Assembly (NCBI RefSeq): GCF_001045455.1
Contig: NZ_LFNE01000007.1
Span: 219,709 to 283,708, forward strand
DNA length: 64,000 bases
Reading direction: 5' to 3'
From: Chryseobacterium sp. FH2
Lineage (GTDB): Bacteria; Bacteroidota; Bacteroidia; Flavobacteriales; Weeksellaceae
The notes below the pieces were generated by a model, which saw only the letters and a list, made by a program, of their open reading frames with translations, searched no databases and was not told the origin of the DNA. Shown here one piece after another: positions 14,879-23,196 of this stretch. Positions within the stretch are counted from its first letter, which is position 1. Each line of letters begins with the position of its first letter. The translations under genes and the position numbers were made by a program.

Positions 14879-14903
14879 AAACAGTATTGGCGGCACCAAA
14901 GGT
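14879..14903 (+). repeat. Left 25-nt inverted repeat of accessory island
   Basis: AAACAGTATTGGCGGCACCA continuing AAGGT matches the reverse complement of 18857-18881 at 24 of 25 positions. Both copies lie just 3' of a chromosomal gene's stop codon, 17 and 13 nt away. Confidence 0.75.
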
Positions 14904-15100
14904 ACTGTTACGCTTGAAATTAAATGAAAACCTTGAAAGGAGTTTTGTGTAACAACGGCTCTTTCAGGGGTTTTCTGTTTTGTAGGATATCATATTTACA
15001 GCTCGAAATTTCAAATTTCTCACTGAATTTCTTAAATGTTGGAACATTGTCGATACAAAATCCAACACCTTAATTTAAACATTGGCTCGTATGTTATTCG

Positions 15101-15108
15101 TATCTTTG
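15101..15108 (+). promoter_or_regulatory. Promoter box before integrase stub
   Basis: TATCTTTG -7 box with ATTGG about 17 nt upstream. The surrounding text resembles upstream regions of Bacteroidota mobile-element integrases. Confidence 0.5.
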
Positions 15109-15155
15109 CACCCCTCAAAACACGGGTTAACACTAACCTAAAAACCATATAAATT

Positions 15156-15272
15156 ATGCTAAAGACAAAATTTTTTGTCAGAAAAACGTCTGGCGAAGGC
15201 GTAACACCTATTTATATAAGAGTAACAAACGGAAGAGCGTTTGACTTAATGGAGTATATTTATTTGAATTAA
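15156..15272 (+). pseudogene. Integrase N-terminal remnant
   Basis: A 38-codon ORF, MLKTKFFVRKTSGEGVTPIY then IRVTNGRAFDLMEYIYLN. The first 30 residues match the opening of the arm-type DNA-binding domain of Bacteroidota tyrosine recombinases (KFFVRK..GxxPIYIRVTNGR). The catalytic domain is absent, and the sequence after the stop shows no recognisable continuation. This indicates that an integrative element once entered here. Confidence 0.6.
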
Positions 15273-15381
15273 ATAATAGAATTACTATGCTTACAATGTA
15301 GCTGAATTAAGCCCATACAAGGCTGATTTAACGAGTTTTCCTCGAAATTAATAAATGCGCCAGACCTTGTTAATAACATTA

Positions 15382-15410
15382 AAAAACAGGCTCGTTTTGA
15401 GCCTGTTTTT
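15382..15410. terminator. Bidirectional terminator
   Basis: A 12-bp stem AAAAACAGGCTC / GAGCCTGTTTTT with GTTTT loop, about 80 nt from the stop of the minus-strand DUF6705-like gene. Confidence 0.8.
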
Positions 15411-15488
15411 ATCTATTTTCAAAATCTAATTCATTTGATTTCTTCTCAGATTTATTTACAATTAGATTGAACTTGTAGCTATATTTTG

Positions 15489-16073
15489 TTATTGTTTAAT
15501 AAATATAATATCTTCTTTAGGAAAATTGATTGGCAAATCTCCACCACTTTTAATCAAATTTGCATACTGGCAATTTTCATCCAAAAGACTTGGCACATAT
15601 CGAAATTTCATCTGCATCTGTGTTTTTTCAGGATTAAGAAATTTTATATCCAAACTTGCCATTTTATTGCACATATTTTTAGGGAAAAATGTGATAGTTA
15701 CATATTGAGATGATAATAGACTTTTTGTAACTCCCCAAAATTCAGCATTTTCATTATCAAAATTGGAGATACGGTCTATTTCTACAGTTCCATTAGCATC
15801 AATTATTTTGCGTTCTCCTAAAATTTGATCACTATAATAGTAAAATGAGCTCATTAAGGACTCAGATTTCAATTTTATTTTCCTTAAATCTAAGTAAATT
15901 GTTTTCCCTTGCCAATTGGCTTTCCATAAACCGACATATTGGTCAAGTTCATTATTAATATCTTTTATATATGCCCCACTGGGTACATCACCTGCCGATG
16001 TGCTTAAAGGATAAATCTGTGCTTTGCAAGATATTGTAGTTATTAAAAACATTAATAATATTATATTTTTCAT
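15489..16073 (-). CDS. DUF6705-like lipoprotein, copy B
   Basis: 194 residues. The signal peptide ends in a lipobox (ITTISC, Cys about 16). The mature start YPLSTSAGDVPSGAYIKDINN, then YVGLWKANWQGKTIYLDLRK, is characteristic of a Chryseobacterium lipoprotein family I know as DUF6705. Function unknown. It is a paralogue of the gene just upstream: the first 65 and last 100 residues are nearly the same and the middle diverges. Stop and start codons of the two overlap (TAATG), so they are co-translated. Position after a secreted JAB-like protein would suit an immunity or accessory role, but this is inference. Confidence 0.8.
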   Translation of the reverse strand: MKNIILLMFLITTISCKAQIYPLSTSAGDVPSGAYIKDINNELDQYVGLWKANWQGKTIYLDLRKIKLKSESLMSSFYYYSDQILGERKIIDANGTVEIDRISNFDNENAEFWGVTKSLLSSQYVTITFFPKNMCNKMASLDIKFLNPEKTQMQMKFRYVPSLLDENCQYANLIKSGGDLPINFPKEDIIFIKQ

Positions 16074-16654
16074 TATTGTTTAATAAATATAATGTCTTCT
16101 TTAGGAAAATTGATTGGTAAATCTCCACCGCTTTTAATCAAATTTGCGTATTGGCAATTTTCATTCAAAAGGCTTGGCACATATCGAAATTTCATTTGCA
16201 TCTGTGTCTTCTCTGGATTAAGAAATTTTATATCCAAACTTGCCATTTTATTACACATATTTTTTGGAAAAAATGTGATCGTTACATATTGAGATGATAA
16301 AAGACTTTTTGTAACTCCTCTGAATTCGGCATTTTCATTGTCAAAATTGGAGATACGGTCTATTTCTACAATTCCATTGGCGTTAATAATTTTTCTTTCT
16401 CCAAATATTTCATCCATATAAATATTTGCACCGTCTAAATGAGAATATTTTTTTTTGACTTTTTTTAAATCTAAATAAATTGTTTTCCCTTGCCAATTGG
16501 CTTTCCACAAACCAATATATTGGTCAAGCTCATTATTGATGTCCTTAATGTAGGAACCGTTAGGAACATCTAAAGTTGAGGTGTTTAATGGATAAATTTG
16601 TGCTTTGCAAGATATTGTCGTCATAAAAAGTATTAATAATATTATATTTTTCAT
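16073..16654 (-). CDS. DUF6705-like lipoprotein, copy A
   Basis: 193 residues from ATG 16654, chosen because it places the hydrophobic signal (MKNIILLILFMTTISC) at the N-terminus as in copy B. An in-frame ATG at 16681 would add nine residues overlapping the previous gene. It shares YIKDINNELDQYIGLWKANW and a C-terminal half nearly the same as copy B, and differs around residues 65-85. It ends by overlapping copy B's start. A recent tandem duplication is likely. Confidence 0.8.
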   Translation of the reverse strand: MKNIILLILFMTTISCKAQIYPLNTSTLDVPNGSYIKDINNELDQYIGLWKANWQGKTIYLDLKKVKKKYSHLDGANIYMDEIFGERKIINANGIVEIDRISNFDNENAEFRGVTKSLLSSQYVTITFFPKNMCNKMASLDIKFLNPEKTQMQMKFRYVPSLLNENCQYANLIKSGGDLPINFPKEDIIFIKQ

Positions 16655-16671
16655 AAGATAGATTTTGTTGA

Positions 16672-18321
16672 TTATGGACAAGGAGATTCTTTTCTTTCGT
16701 TATTTTCAAGTTTTAATTCAGTACGTTCATTATTGTTTATTCTGAAAACTCTGAGACCGTTCATTTTGAGTTTTTTATCAAGGAATTTCAAGAATTGTTC
16801 TTCTACATCTATCATATTATAAGTATAATTACCATTTGAATCTGTTCCTGTTATCCCATTGTTTATTGCTTTAATATATTCATTATTTAAATCATCTATC
16901 TGCTGGTCAGTAAGGCTTGGAAAGTTATTAAAACTTAAAGCCCCATCAAATGTAAGCATATAACTTCCATTTGAAGTTACCACTGTGTAGGAAATTTCTC
17001 AGTCATCAGGAAGTGGGATGTTATTAGGGTTTGACATGCTTTTATTATTCTTCACAAACTGTACCCATTCGTTAAATCTCTTAACGTCTTCTGGAGAAAA
17101 AATAGGATACATTTTGTCAATGTGTGAATGCATAAATGTTACGGAAGTTGGTATAGCATTAAAATTAATAAAAGCACTATTAGGATATAATTCTAAGGTT
17201 CTGTAGTCTCCTCCTGTTCCATTGTAAGGTAGTTCATAGCTAAAACCAAATTCATGGTCTTCGTGAGTTTTTGTAACAAGATAGTTTTTTTTATTTTTAA
17301 ATTTACTATCAGAAGTAATAGTTTTTACTTTTTCACAAGGAGTATTAATATATTGATTATAAAATTGTTCCCAAGTTAAATTAGGATTTTCCATAAAAAG
17401 CTGTATTGCAAAATTTGCAAAATCCTGATAATAACTGTTTGGTGGTGGAGATGAAGGCGGGATATGGTCAAGATAATACTCTAAAATATTACAATAAATA
17501 TCTGCGTGTTCTACAGCCCAAGATTTTGTTTGGTCGGTTTGTGAGTAGAAAAAGCTACTCGCTCTTGCAGCTCTCACATAAGACGGGTCTATTGAAGGAG
17601 GGATGTTAGGGTCAACGATGTAACCACTTGGGTCATATAATCCTGAACCGCCACCGCCACCACCGTCTCCACCGCCTGGAAAACTTCCGCCTCCGCCAGT
17701 ACTTCCACCGCCTCCGCCCCCACATTCGTAAGAAGTGTAGCCAGAGCTTGTGAAAAGACAGTTGGAGCATTTGTCACATTGTGACCAAGATACACCTTCT
17801 TTACAATGCCATATTTCTACGGAATAAAAATCTGTACATATCCTTGCAGTTGATGGATTGTCAATTTTTGTTACGATACCTTTTTGAGAGTCATACACAG
17901 GAATAATTTCGTTATCTAGAATCTTAATAATTGAAAATGCTACATCATTCCCTTTTTTTCTGTAAACAAGATTGTAAACTATTTCAGGACTTTCAAAAAT
18001 ATTGTATGCTCTTAAAGCATAAGTTTGAATATTGTTGACATCCATTTTGTAAATGGAAGTTTCGTCAATAAAAAATCTCTTCAGATAATCAGAATTTGTG
18101 CTGCTTTTACCAGATAAAGAACTAGCCGACCTTTTAAACTCATTAACTCCGCTCAAAAAAGTTTCTTTCTGAAAAGTACCTGTACTGATTTTTTGATGAA
18201 TGTGTTCTCCTAATTTTTCTTCATTGTGTCTTCCTGTTGCTTCTAAATCAGTTCTACAGGAGTGAAAAGTGACGCTAAAGGCTATCAATAATGATAACCA
18301 CAAAATAAATTTGTTTCTCAT
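16672..18321 (-). pseudogene. JAB-like lipoprotein split by an internal stop
   Basis: A lipoprotein (lipobox VTFHSC, Cys about 22) that reads to TGA at 16999-17001 after 440 codons. It then continues in the same frame (EISYTVVTSNGSYMLTFDG) for about 108 more codons to 16672. Features include a Gly/Ser-rich linker at about 200-230, a helical middle, and an MHSHIDKMYPIFSPED segment at about 401-416. That segment resembles a JAMM metal site (HxH, then S-x2-D, spacing one longer than usual). The downstream part could re-initiate at GTG 16983. Known JAMM proteins are isopeptidases or peptidases; a secreted effector role here is inference. The two small lipoproteins follow directly. Confidence 0.65.
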
Positions 18322-18856
18322 TTAATTGTTTTTATTTGAATGTTGTAAAAATAATTCTTTTTATTAATTATTGAAATTTTCTTAAAAAAAGTTGTTTTTC
18401 AAAGATAAAATTGCGACACGACAAAACGCGTCGTATTATATTTATGATGCTTAAATATTTCTATTGGTTGGAAATCTTTTTAAAATGTCTCTCAATAGAA
18501 GTGTAGACCACTCAAAGAAAATATAATTCTCACTATCGACACATCTAAAAGTAGCTGAAAAGTTACCATTTTAAGTAAGATTAGAAACATAGTTCCTTTA
18601 AAACTCTATATGTTTAAAATGGTACTTTATGTATGAAAAAGGAAAGGAAAAAGAGGTCTTTTGAGCGGGTAAATTCTTTGCGCTATAATTAATCTATATG
18701 AATATTTTTGTAGTTTCGGGCATAGCATTTGTATCTTTGTGGCAGAGTTCTTTGAGAAGGGTTTGAAATTTGAATGTCGGTAAAATGTTGGAATTTTTCC
18801 AAACAAAAAAATCGCAATCTACCATTAATAGGCTGATTACGATTCTTAATGGCGGC
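18322..18856. other. Spacer with promoter-like remnant
   Basis: About 535 nt with no supportable gene. It contains a dyad ACGAC-N7-GTCGT near 18418-18434 and a TTTG (18707-18710) / TATCTTTG (18732-18739) pair pointing right. The pair is set in text like that before the integrase stub but has no ORF after it. Probably decayed mobile DNA. Confidence 0.45.
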
Positions 18857-18881
18857 ACCTTTGGTGCCACCAATACTGTTT
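18851..18881 (-). repeat. Right inverted repeat of island, with hairpin
   Basis: 18857-18881 is the inverted copy of 14879-14903. 18851-18871 also forms a perfect-length hairpin GGCGGCACC TTT GGTGCCACC (one G-T-type position). No T run follows on the minus strand, so it is a repeat element rather than a clear terminator for the M23 gene ending at 18895. Confidence 0.7.
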
Positions 18882-18894
18882 GATATCAAAATCT

Positions 18895-19929
18895 TTATAA
18901 ATTCAAAAATAATTTCGGGTTTACCGGAGTATTATTTTTGTGTACTTCATAATGTAGGTGAGGGCCCGTAGAGCGGCCAGAGTTCCCTGATTTTGCGATT
19001 ACCTGACCTACTTTTACTTTATCATTTGCTTTTGCAATAAGTTGTGATAAGTGACCATAAAGTGTTGCCAGGCCATTTCCGTGAGAAACAATAACGCAAT
19101 TTCCGTAACCTCCTTTTTGACCTGAAAAAATTACCGTTCCTGCAGCAGTGGCAATGACATTAGAACCGTAAGCAACGGCGATATCCAGTCCTTTATGAAA
19201 CTGCATTTGATCAGCTTCCGCAGGTGGATTGTTTTTTTCGGTCATCGCTTTGGAGTTTGAAGTTGTCGCAATAGCTTTTGTAGTGGAAGCTGCTGCTGTT
19301 GGTGAAGGGGCAGGAGGGGTAGCTTTTGGTGTTACCATTACTTTTACCTCTCTTTTATTTCCGTAGCTGTCTGTAAGCTCGATTGTTTTTTCCACAGGCT
19401 CTGCTTTTACTTCCGGTTTTGGAGCGGCAGTAAGGGCAGCAGGCTTTGATTCTGTAGCAGGGTTTGTTTTTACCGAAGCATATACGGTTTTAAAAGGAAT
19501 AGGATTTTTTCGGATTCCGAAATTTGATGAAATATATCCGTCAGTTGGCATTCCTAAAGGAACCTGTAATAATTTTTTTTGTAAATCAATTAGATATTGG
19601 CTGTATCTGTTCGCCTGTTTTGCCAAATAAACAGAATTTGAAATACTGTCTTTGCTCAGCATCATTATTTTTTCGTTGGGAACGTCTTTTGATTTTAAAA
19701 ACGAATTAAGTTGAGCAACAGATTGATCTACGAGGCTCAAATCTGTTTTCATCTTCAAGTAATCTACACTATCTTTTTGTGTATTTATTTTTACGAGATT
19801 CACTTCATAAGTTTTGTCATCTCTCTCAGAAAATAATTTAGCAATAAAAATGCCTTGCGCAAAAACTATCAATAAAAGCCCACCAATTAGGATATTGACA
19901 TTCTTCTTGCTGCTTAGAAATTTCTTCAT
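18895..19929 (-). CDS. M23 family (LytM-type) metallopeptidase
   Basis: 344 residues. One N-terminal membrane segment (about 12-30) is followed by a helical region and a proline/alanine/threonine-rich linker (about 155-230). A C-terminal M23 domain has all zinc and catalytic motifs: FHKGLDIA (HxxxD), YGHLSQL and HLHYEVH (HxH). It therefore probably cleaves peptidoglycan cross-links in the periplasm. The linker splits the domain after SSNFGIRKNPIPF, as in some Bacteroidota members. Confidence 0.92.
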   Translation of the reverse strand: MKKFLSSKKNVNILIGGLLLIVFAQGIFIAKLFSERDDKTYEVNLVKINTQKDSVDYLKMKTDLSLVDQSVAQLNSFLKSKDVPNEKIMMLSKDSISNSVYLAKQANRYSQYLIDLQKKLLQVPLGMPTDGYISSNFGIRKNPIPFKTVYASVKTNPATESKPAALTAAPKPEVKAEPVEKTIELTDSYGNKREVKVMVTPKATPPAPSPTAAASTTKAIATTSNSKAMTEKNNPPAEADQMQFHKGLDIAVAYGSNVIATAAGTVIFSGQKGGYGNCVIVSHGNGLATLYGHLSQLIAKANDKVKVGQVIAKSGNSGRSTGPHLHYEVHKNNTPVNPKLFLNL

Positions 19930-20129
19930 ATTTCTTGCTCTTAGATTAAAAAAACGGTTTTAAGCCTGCAAATTTAATTAAAAATAATATTTTGATGTTA
20001 TTCTTAGCATACTTTTATTTTTATCTGTGAATAACGGTGATTTACATATTTAATTGTGTTGAAGTGTTAATTTTATCTAAAAATGGCTTTTATCATATAT
20101 TGAAAAGCACTGTTAAGACTACGATTTAA

Positions 20130-20137
20130 TATATTTG
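20130..20137 (+). promoter_or_regulatory. -7 box of gpsA
   Basis: TATATTTG, 17 nt before the start codon. No clear -33 TTTG. Confidence 0.5.
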
Positions 20138-20154
20138 CAATTCACATTTCAATT

Positions 20155-21195
20155 ATGGCGAAAAAGAAAACAATTTCGGAATCTTCAAGTTCAAAAAAAA
20201 ATAAAAAGGATATTTCCGTAGGAGTAGTAGGAAGCGGAAGTTTTGCTACAGCAATTGTAAAAATGCTTGTGGAAAATTGCAAAGTGGTGCACTGGTGTGT
20301 AAGAAACGAGTTTGTGAAAGGAGCGATTGAGCTTCGGGGGCATAACCCGACTTACCTTACAGCAGTTAATTTTAATTTGAAAAACCTAAAGCTGACAACA
20401 GATATTAACGAACTGGTTTCTGCATGCGATATTGTGGTTTTAGCAACGCCTTCCATCTACCTTTCTGATACATTGGAGAAGATGAATTGTGAGTATAAAG
20501 ACAAAATTTTTGTTTCGGCGATAAAAGGGATTATTCCTAAAGTGAATGATGTGGTTGCTCATTATTTACGAGACGAATTTAAAATAGGGTTCAGAAACCA
20601 GGCCGTGATTGCAGGCCCTTGTCATGCAGAAGAAGTAGCGATGGAAAGACTTTCCTATCTTACAATCGCTACGGTAGAAGATGAGGTTTCTGATAAATTG
20701 TTTGATATTTTTAATTCTGATTTCATTAAAGTAAATTCAAGTAAAGATATTCTAGGAAACGAATACAGTGCAATTCTTAAAAATATTTTTGCCATCGGAG
20801 CAGGAATTGCGAGTGGTTTAGGCTATGGAGATAACTTTACTGCCGTTTTTGTTTCCAATGCCATCCGGGAAATGGAAACATTCCTTGAAGCTATTTATGA
20901 AGCGCCAAGAGATGTCAATGAAAGTGCTTATTTAGGAGATTTATTGGTTACAGCATATTCTTTGTTCTCAAGAAACAGGAACTTAGGAAATCTTATCGGG
21001 AAAGGATATACTGTAAAATCTGCAATTCAGTCAATGAACATGGTAGCGGAAGGCTATTACGCTGCCGATTCTATTTATAAAACTTCAAAGCAAAAAGGTC
21101 TTGCATTGCCGATTGTAGATACTATTTATGCTATTTTATACGAAGGAAAAAATGCTGAAAAACAATTCAGGAAACTAACTGCGAAACTGAACTAA
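20155..21195 (+). CDS. gpsA: Glycerol-3-phosphate dehydrogenase [NAD(P)+]
   Basis: 346 residues. It converts dihydroxyacetone phosphate to sn-glycerol 3-phosphate for phospholipid synthesis. A lysine/serine-rich extension of about 20 residues precedes the Rossmann motif GVVGSGSFATA (23-33). The substrate-binding region shows SAIKGI and the catalytic lysine in SAILKNIFAIGAGIASGLGYGDN, then the C-terminal helical domain. A terminator follows at 21220. Confidence 0.93.
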   Translation: MAKKKTISESSSSKKNKKDISVGVVGSGSFATAIVKMLVENCKVVHWCVRNEFVKGAIELRGHNPTYLTAVNFNLKNLKLTTDINELVSACDIVVLATPSIYLSDTLEKMNCEYKDKIFVSAIKGIIPKVNDVVAHYLRDEFKIGFRNQAVIAGPCHAEEVAMERLSYLTIATVEDEVSDKLFDIFNSDFIKVNSSKDILGNEYSAILKNIFAIGAGIASGLGYGDNFTAVFVSNAIREMETFLEAIYEAPRDVNESAYLGDLLVTAYSLFSRNRNLGNLIGKGYTVKSAIQSMNMVAEGYYAADSIYKTSKQKGLALPIVDTIYAILYEGKNAEKQFRKLTAKLN

Positions 21196-21219
21196 ATTAT
21201 ATTTAAATATAAAAAACTG

Positions 21220-21250
21220 ACTCTGTTTAATGTAATGAATTAACCAGAGT
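21220..21250 (+). terminator. Terminator after gpsA
   Basis: ACTCTG-TTAAT / ATTAA-CAGAGT (11 bp with one mismatch) followed by T6. Confidence 0.7.
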
Positions 21251-21420
21251 TTTTTATAGGTTTGATTAATCATTTTAATTCAAACAAATTGATAATTTCC
21301 ATCATATTTTTTTAACTTAATTAAAATTTCCATTCAGGCTGAAAATTGTCGTGTTAAAAATTATAAAACGATAACCGATTTTAAGAAGTTTTCCCGAAAT
21401 TTGATGTAAAATTTAGAATT

Positions 21421-22926
21421 ATGTCACATTCGCTTATAAGCAGAACACCAAAACCAAAATATGATGTTGTACTGATAGGTGGCGGAATCATGAGTGCCAC
21501 TTTAGCAACCTTACTTCACGAGTTTGATCCCAATCTGGAGATCGCAATTTTTGAAAGATTGGGCAGGTTTGCAAAAGAGAGTACAGCAGCCTGGAATAAT
21601 GCAGGAACAGGGCATTCCGCTTTTTGTGAACTCAATTATACTCCTGAAAAACCAGATGGAACAATAGATATTTCAAAAGCTGAGACTATTGCAGAACAAT
21701 TTGAGATTTCAAAACAGTTTTGGTCTTATCTTATAACGAAAGGATATGTTAGTGAACCTAAAGATTTCATTAATTCATGTTCTCATATGAGTTTGGTATT
21801 CGGTGAAAAAGATGCTGAATACCTGAGAAAACGTTATGAAAAAATGTCTGAATCTGTTTTGTTTAAAGGAATGGAATTTTCCTCTGAACATGAACAACTG
21901 AGAGAATGGCTTCCTTTGATAATGAGCAAGAGAAATAAATCTGAGGTGATGGCCGCTACCAAAATGGATTTGGGGACAGATGTCAACTTCGGAAGTTTGA
22001 CGAGAAAAATGGGCAGACATTTGCTTGAGGATTCTAATGTTGAGGTTTTCTTGTATCATGAAGTAAAAGATATTGATCCAAGAGAAGACGGAGCATGGGA
22101 AATGAAGATAAAAGACCGAATTCATAATCATAAGCAGGAAGTAGTTGCAGATTTTGTCTTTATCGGAGCCGGAGGTTATGCGTTGCCATTATTGGATAGT
22201 TCAGATATCAAAGAGAGCGAAGGATATGGAGGGTTCCCGGTTTCCGGCCAGTGGTTAGTAAGTCATAATCAGGAATTGGTAGAAAAACATCAGGCTAAAG
22301 TATATACTCAGGCAACTGTAGATGCGCCGCCAATGTCTGTTCCGCACTTGGATTTAAGAATTATTGATGGTAAAAAAGCACTTCTTTTTGGGCCTTTTGC
22401 CGGATTTTCAACTAAATTTTTAAAAGAAGGAAGTTATCTTGATTTGCCTGAAAGTGTTAATACCAAGAACTTACGATCTTTATTCGGAGCTTGGTGGCAT
22501 AATATTCCTTTGACAAAGTACCTGATTCAGCAGGTTGCGATGACCAAGGCACAAAGAATGCAGCATTTGAGAGAGTTTATAAAAGATGCGAAAGAAGAGG
22601 ATTGGGAACTGAAAGTTGCCGGACAGAGAGTACAGGTCATTAAAAAAGATGAAAAGGACGGAGGAAAATTAGAGTTTGGAACTGAGGTTGTAGTCAATAA
22701 AGCCGGAACAATTGCTTCATTGCTGGGAGCCTCACCTGGAGCGTCTACTGCAGTGTATGCAATGCTGAATGTACTTGAAAAATGTTTCCCGGAAAAAATT
22801 CAGGGAGAGTGGAAAGATAAATTGCTTGAAATGGTTCCTTCTTACGGACAGAAATTGGCAGATAATCCTGAGCTTACACAAAAAGTAAGAAATTACTCAA
22901 AAGAAAAGTTAGAATTAGAATACTAA
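21421..22926 (+). CDS. mqo: Malate:quinone oxidoreductase
   Basis: 501 residues. An FAD-dependent, membrane-associated enzyme that oxidises malate to oxaloacetate and reduces quinone, in place of or alongside malate dehydrogenase. The FAD motif VVLIGGGIMSATLATLL is at about 15-31. Family signatures include STAAWNNAGTGHSAFCELNYTP, GPFAGFSTKFLKEGSY and the C-terminal LLGASPGASTAV. Full length for the Mqo family. It has its own terminator. Confidence 0.95.
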   Translation: MSHSLISRTPKPKYDVVLIGGGIMSATLATLLHEFDPNLEIAIFERLGRFAKESTAAWNNAGTGHSAFCELNYTPEKPDGTIDISKAETIAEQFEISKQFWSYLITKGYVSEPKDFINSCSHMSLVFGEKDAEYLRKRYEKMSESVLFKGMEFSSEHEQLREWLPLIMSKRNKSEVMAATKMDLGTDVNFGSLTRKMGRHLLEDSNVEVFLYHEVKDIDPREDGAWEMKIKDRIHNHKQEVVADFVFIGAGGYALPLLDSSDIKESEGYGGFPVSGQWLVSHNQELVEKHQAKVYTQATVDAPPMSVPHLDLRIIDGKKALLFGPFAGFSTKFLKEGSYLDLPESVNTKNLRSLFGAWWHNIPLTKYLIQQVAMTKAQRMQHLREFIKDAKEEDWELKVAGQRVQVIKKDEKDGGKLEFGTEVVVNKAGTIASLLGASPGASTAVYAMLNVLEKCFPEKIQGEWKDKLLEMVPSYGQKLADNPELTQKVRNYSKEKLELEY

Positions 22927-22950
22927 AATAAACTTTATTGTAAAAAATGA

Positions 22951-22977
22951 ATGGCTTCACTGATTAAGTGAAGCCAT
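22951..22977 (+). terminator. Terminator after mqo
   Basis: ATGGCTTCACT / AGTGAAGCCAT, 11 bp, loop GATTA, then TTTTATTT. Confidence 0.85.
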
Positions 22978-22992
22978 TTTTATTTAACTGAA

Positions 22993-23196
22993 ACACGTCA
23001 ATTTCTGTCGCTTTACCGTTCTATTTTTGCCTAAGGTTGCAATAAACCATTAACCTATAATTTGACATTAAATCTCATTCAGGTGAGAGAGTAATTATTA
23101 AAATTCGTTAAATTTGCATCATTGTGATAATAAAAACTAATATTAACCTTTAAATACACAAAATAGATGAAAAAGCTCTACTTTAGTGCATTAACC
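22993..23196 (+). repeat. Direct repeat, copy 1 (RHS locus head)
   Basis: The promoter region and first ten codons of the T9SS gene recur nearly unchanged at 63794-64000, with a few substitutions and small indels. Confidence 0.9.
23109..23116 (+). promoter_or_regulatory. -7 box of the RHS locus
   Basis: TAAATTTG, 50 nt before the T9SS protein start. It is conserved in the second copy at 63913-63920. Confidence 0.55.

Noticed and set aside
16999..17001. TGA read as selenocysteine
   Set aside because: No SECIS-like hairpin seen, no selenocysteine genes in the window, and flavobacteria generally lack the pathway; a nonsense mutation is simpler.
14879..18881. Inverted repeats as ends of an insertion sequence
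   Set aside because: No transposase lies inside and no target-site duplication was found; treated as island-flanking repeats.
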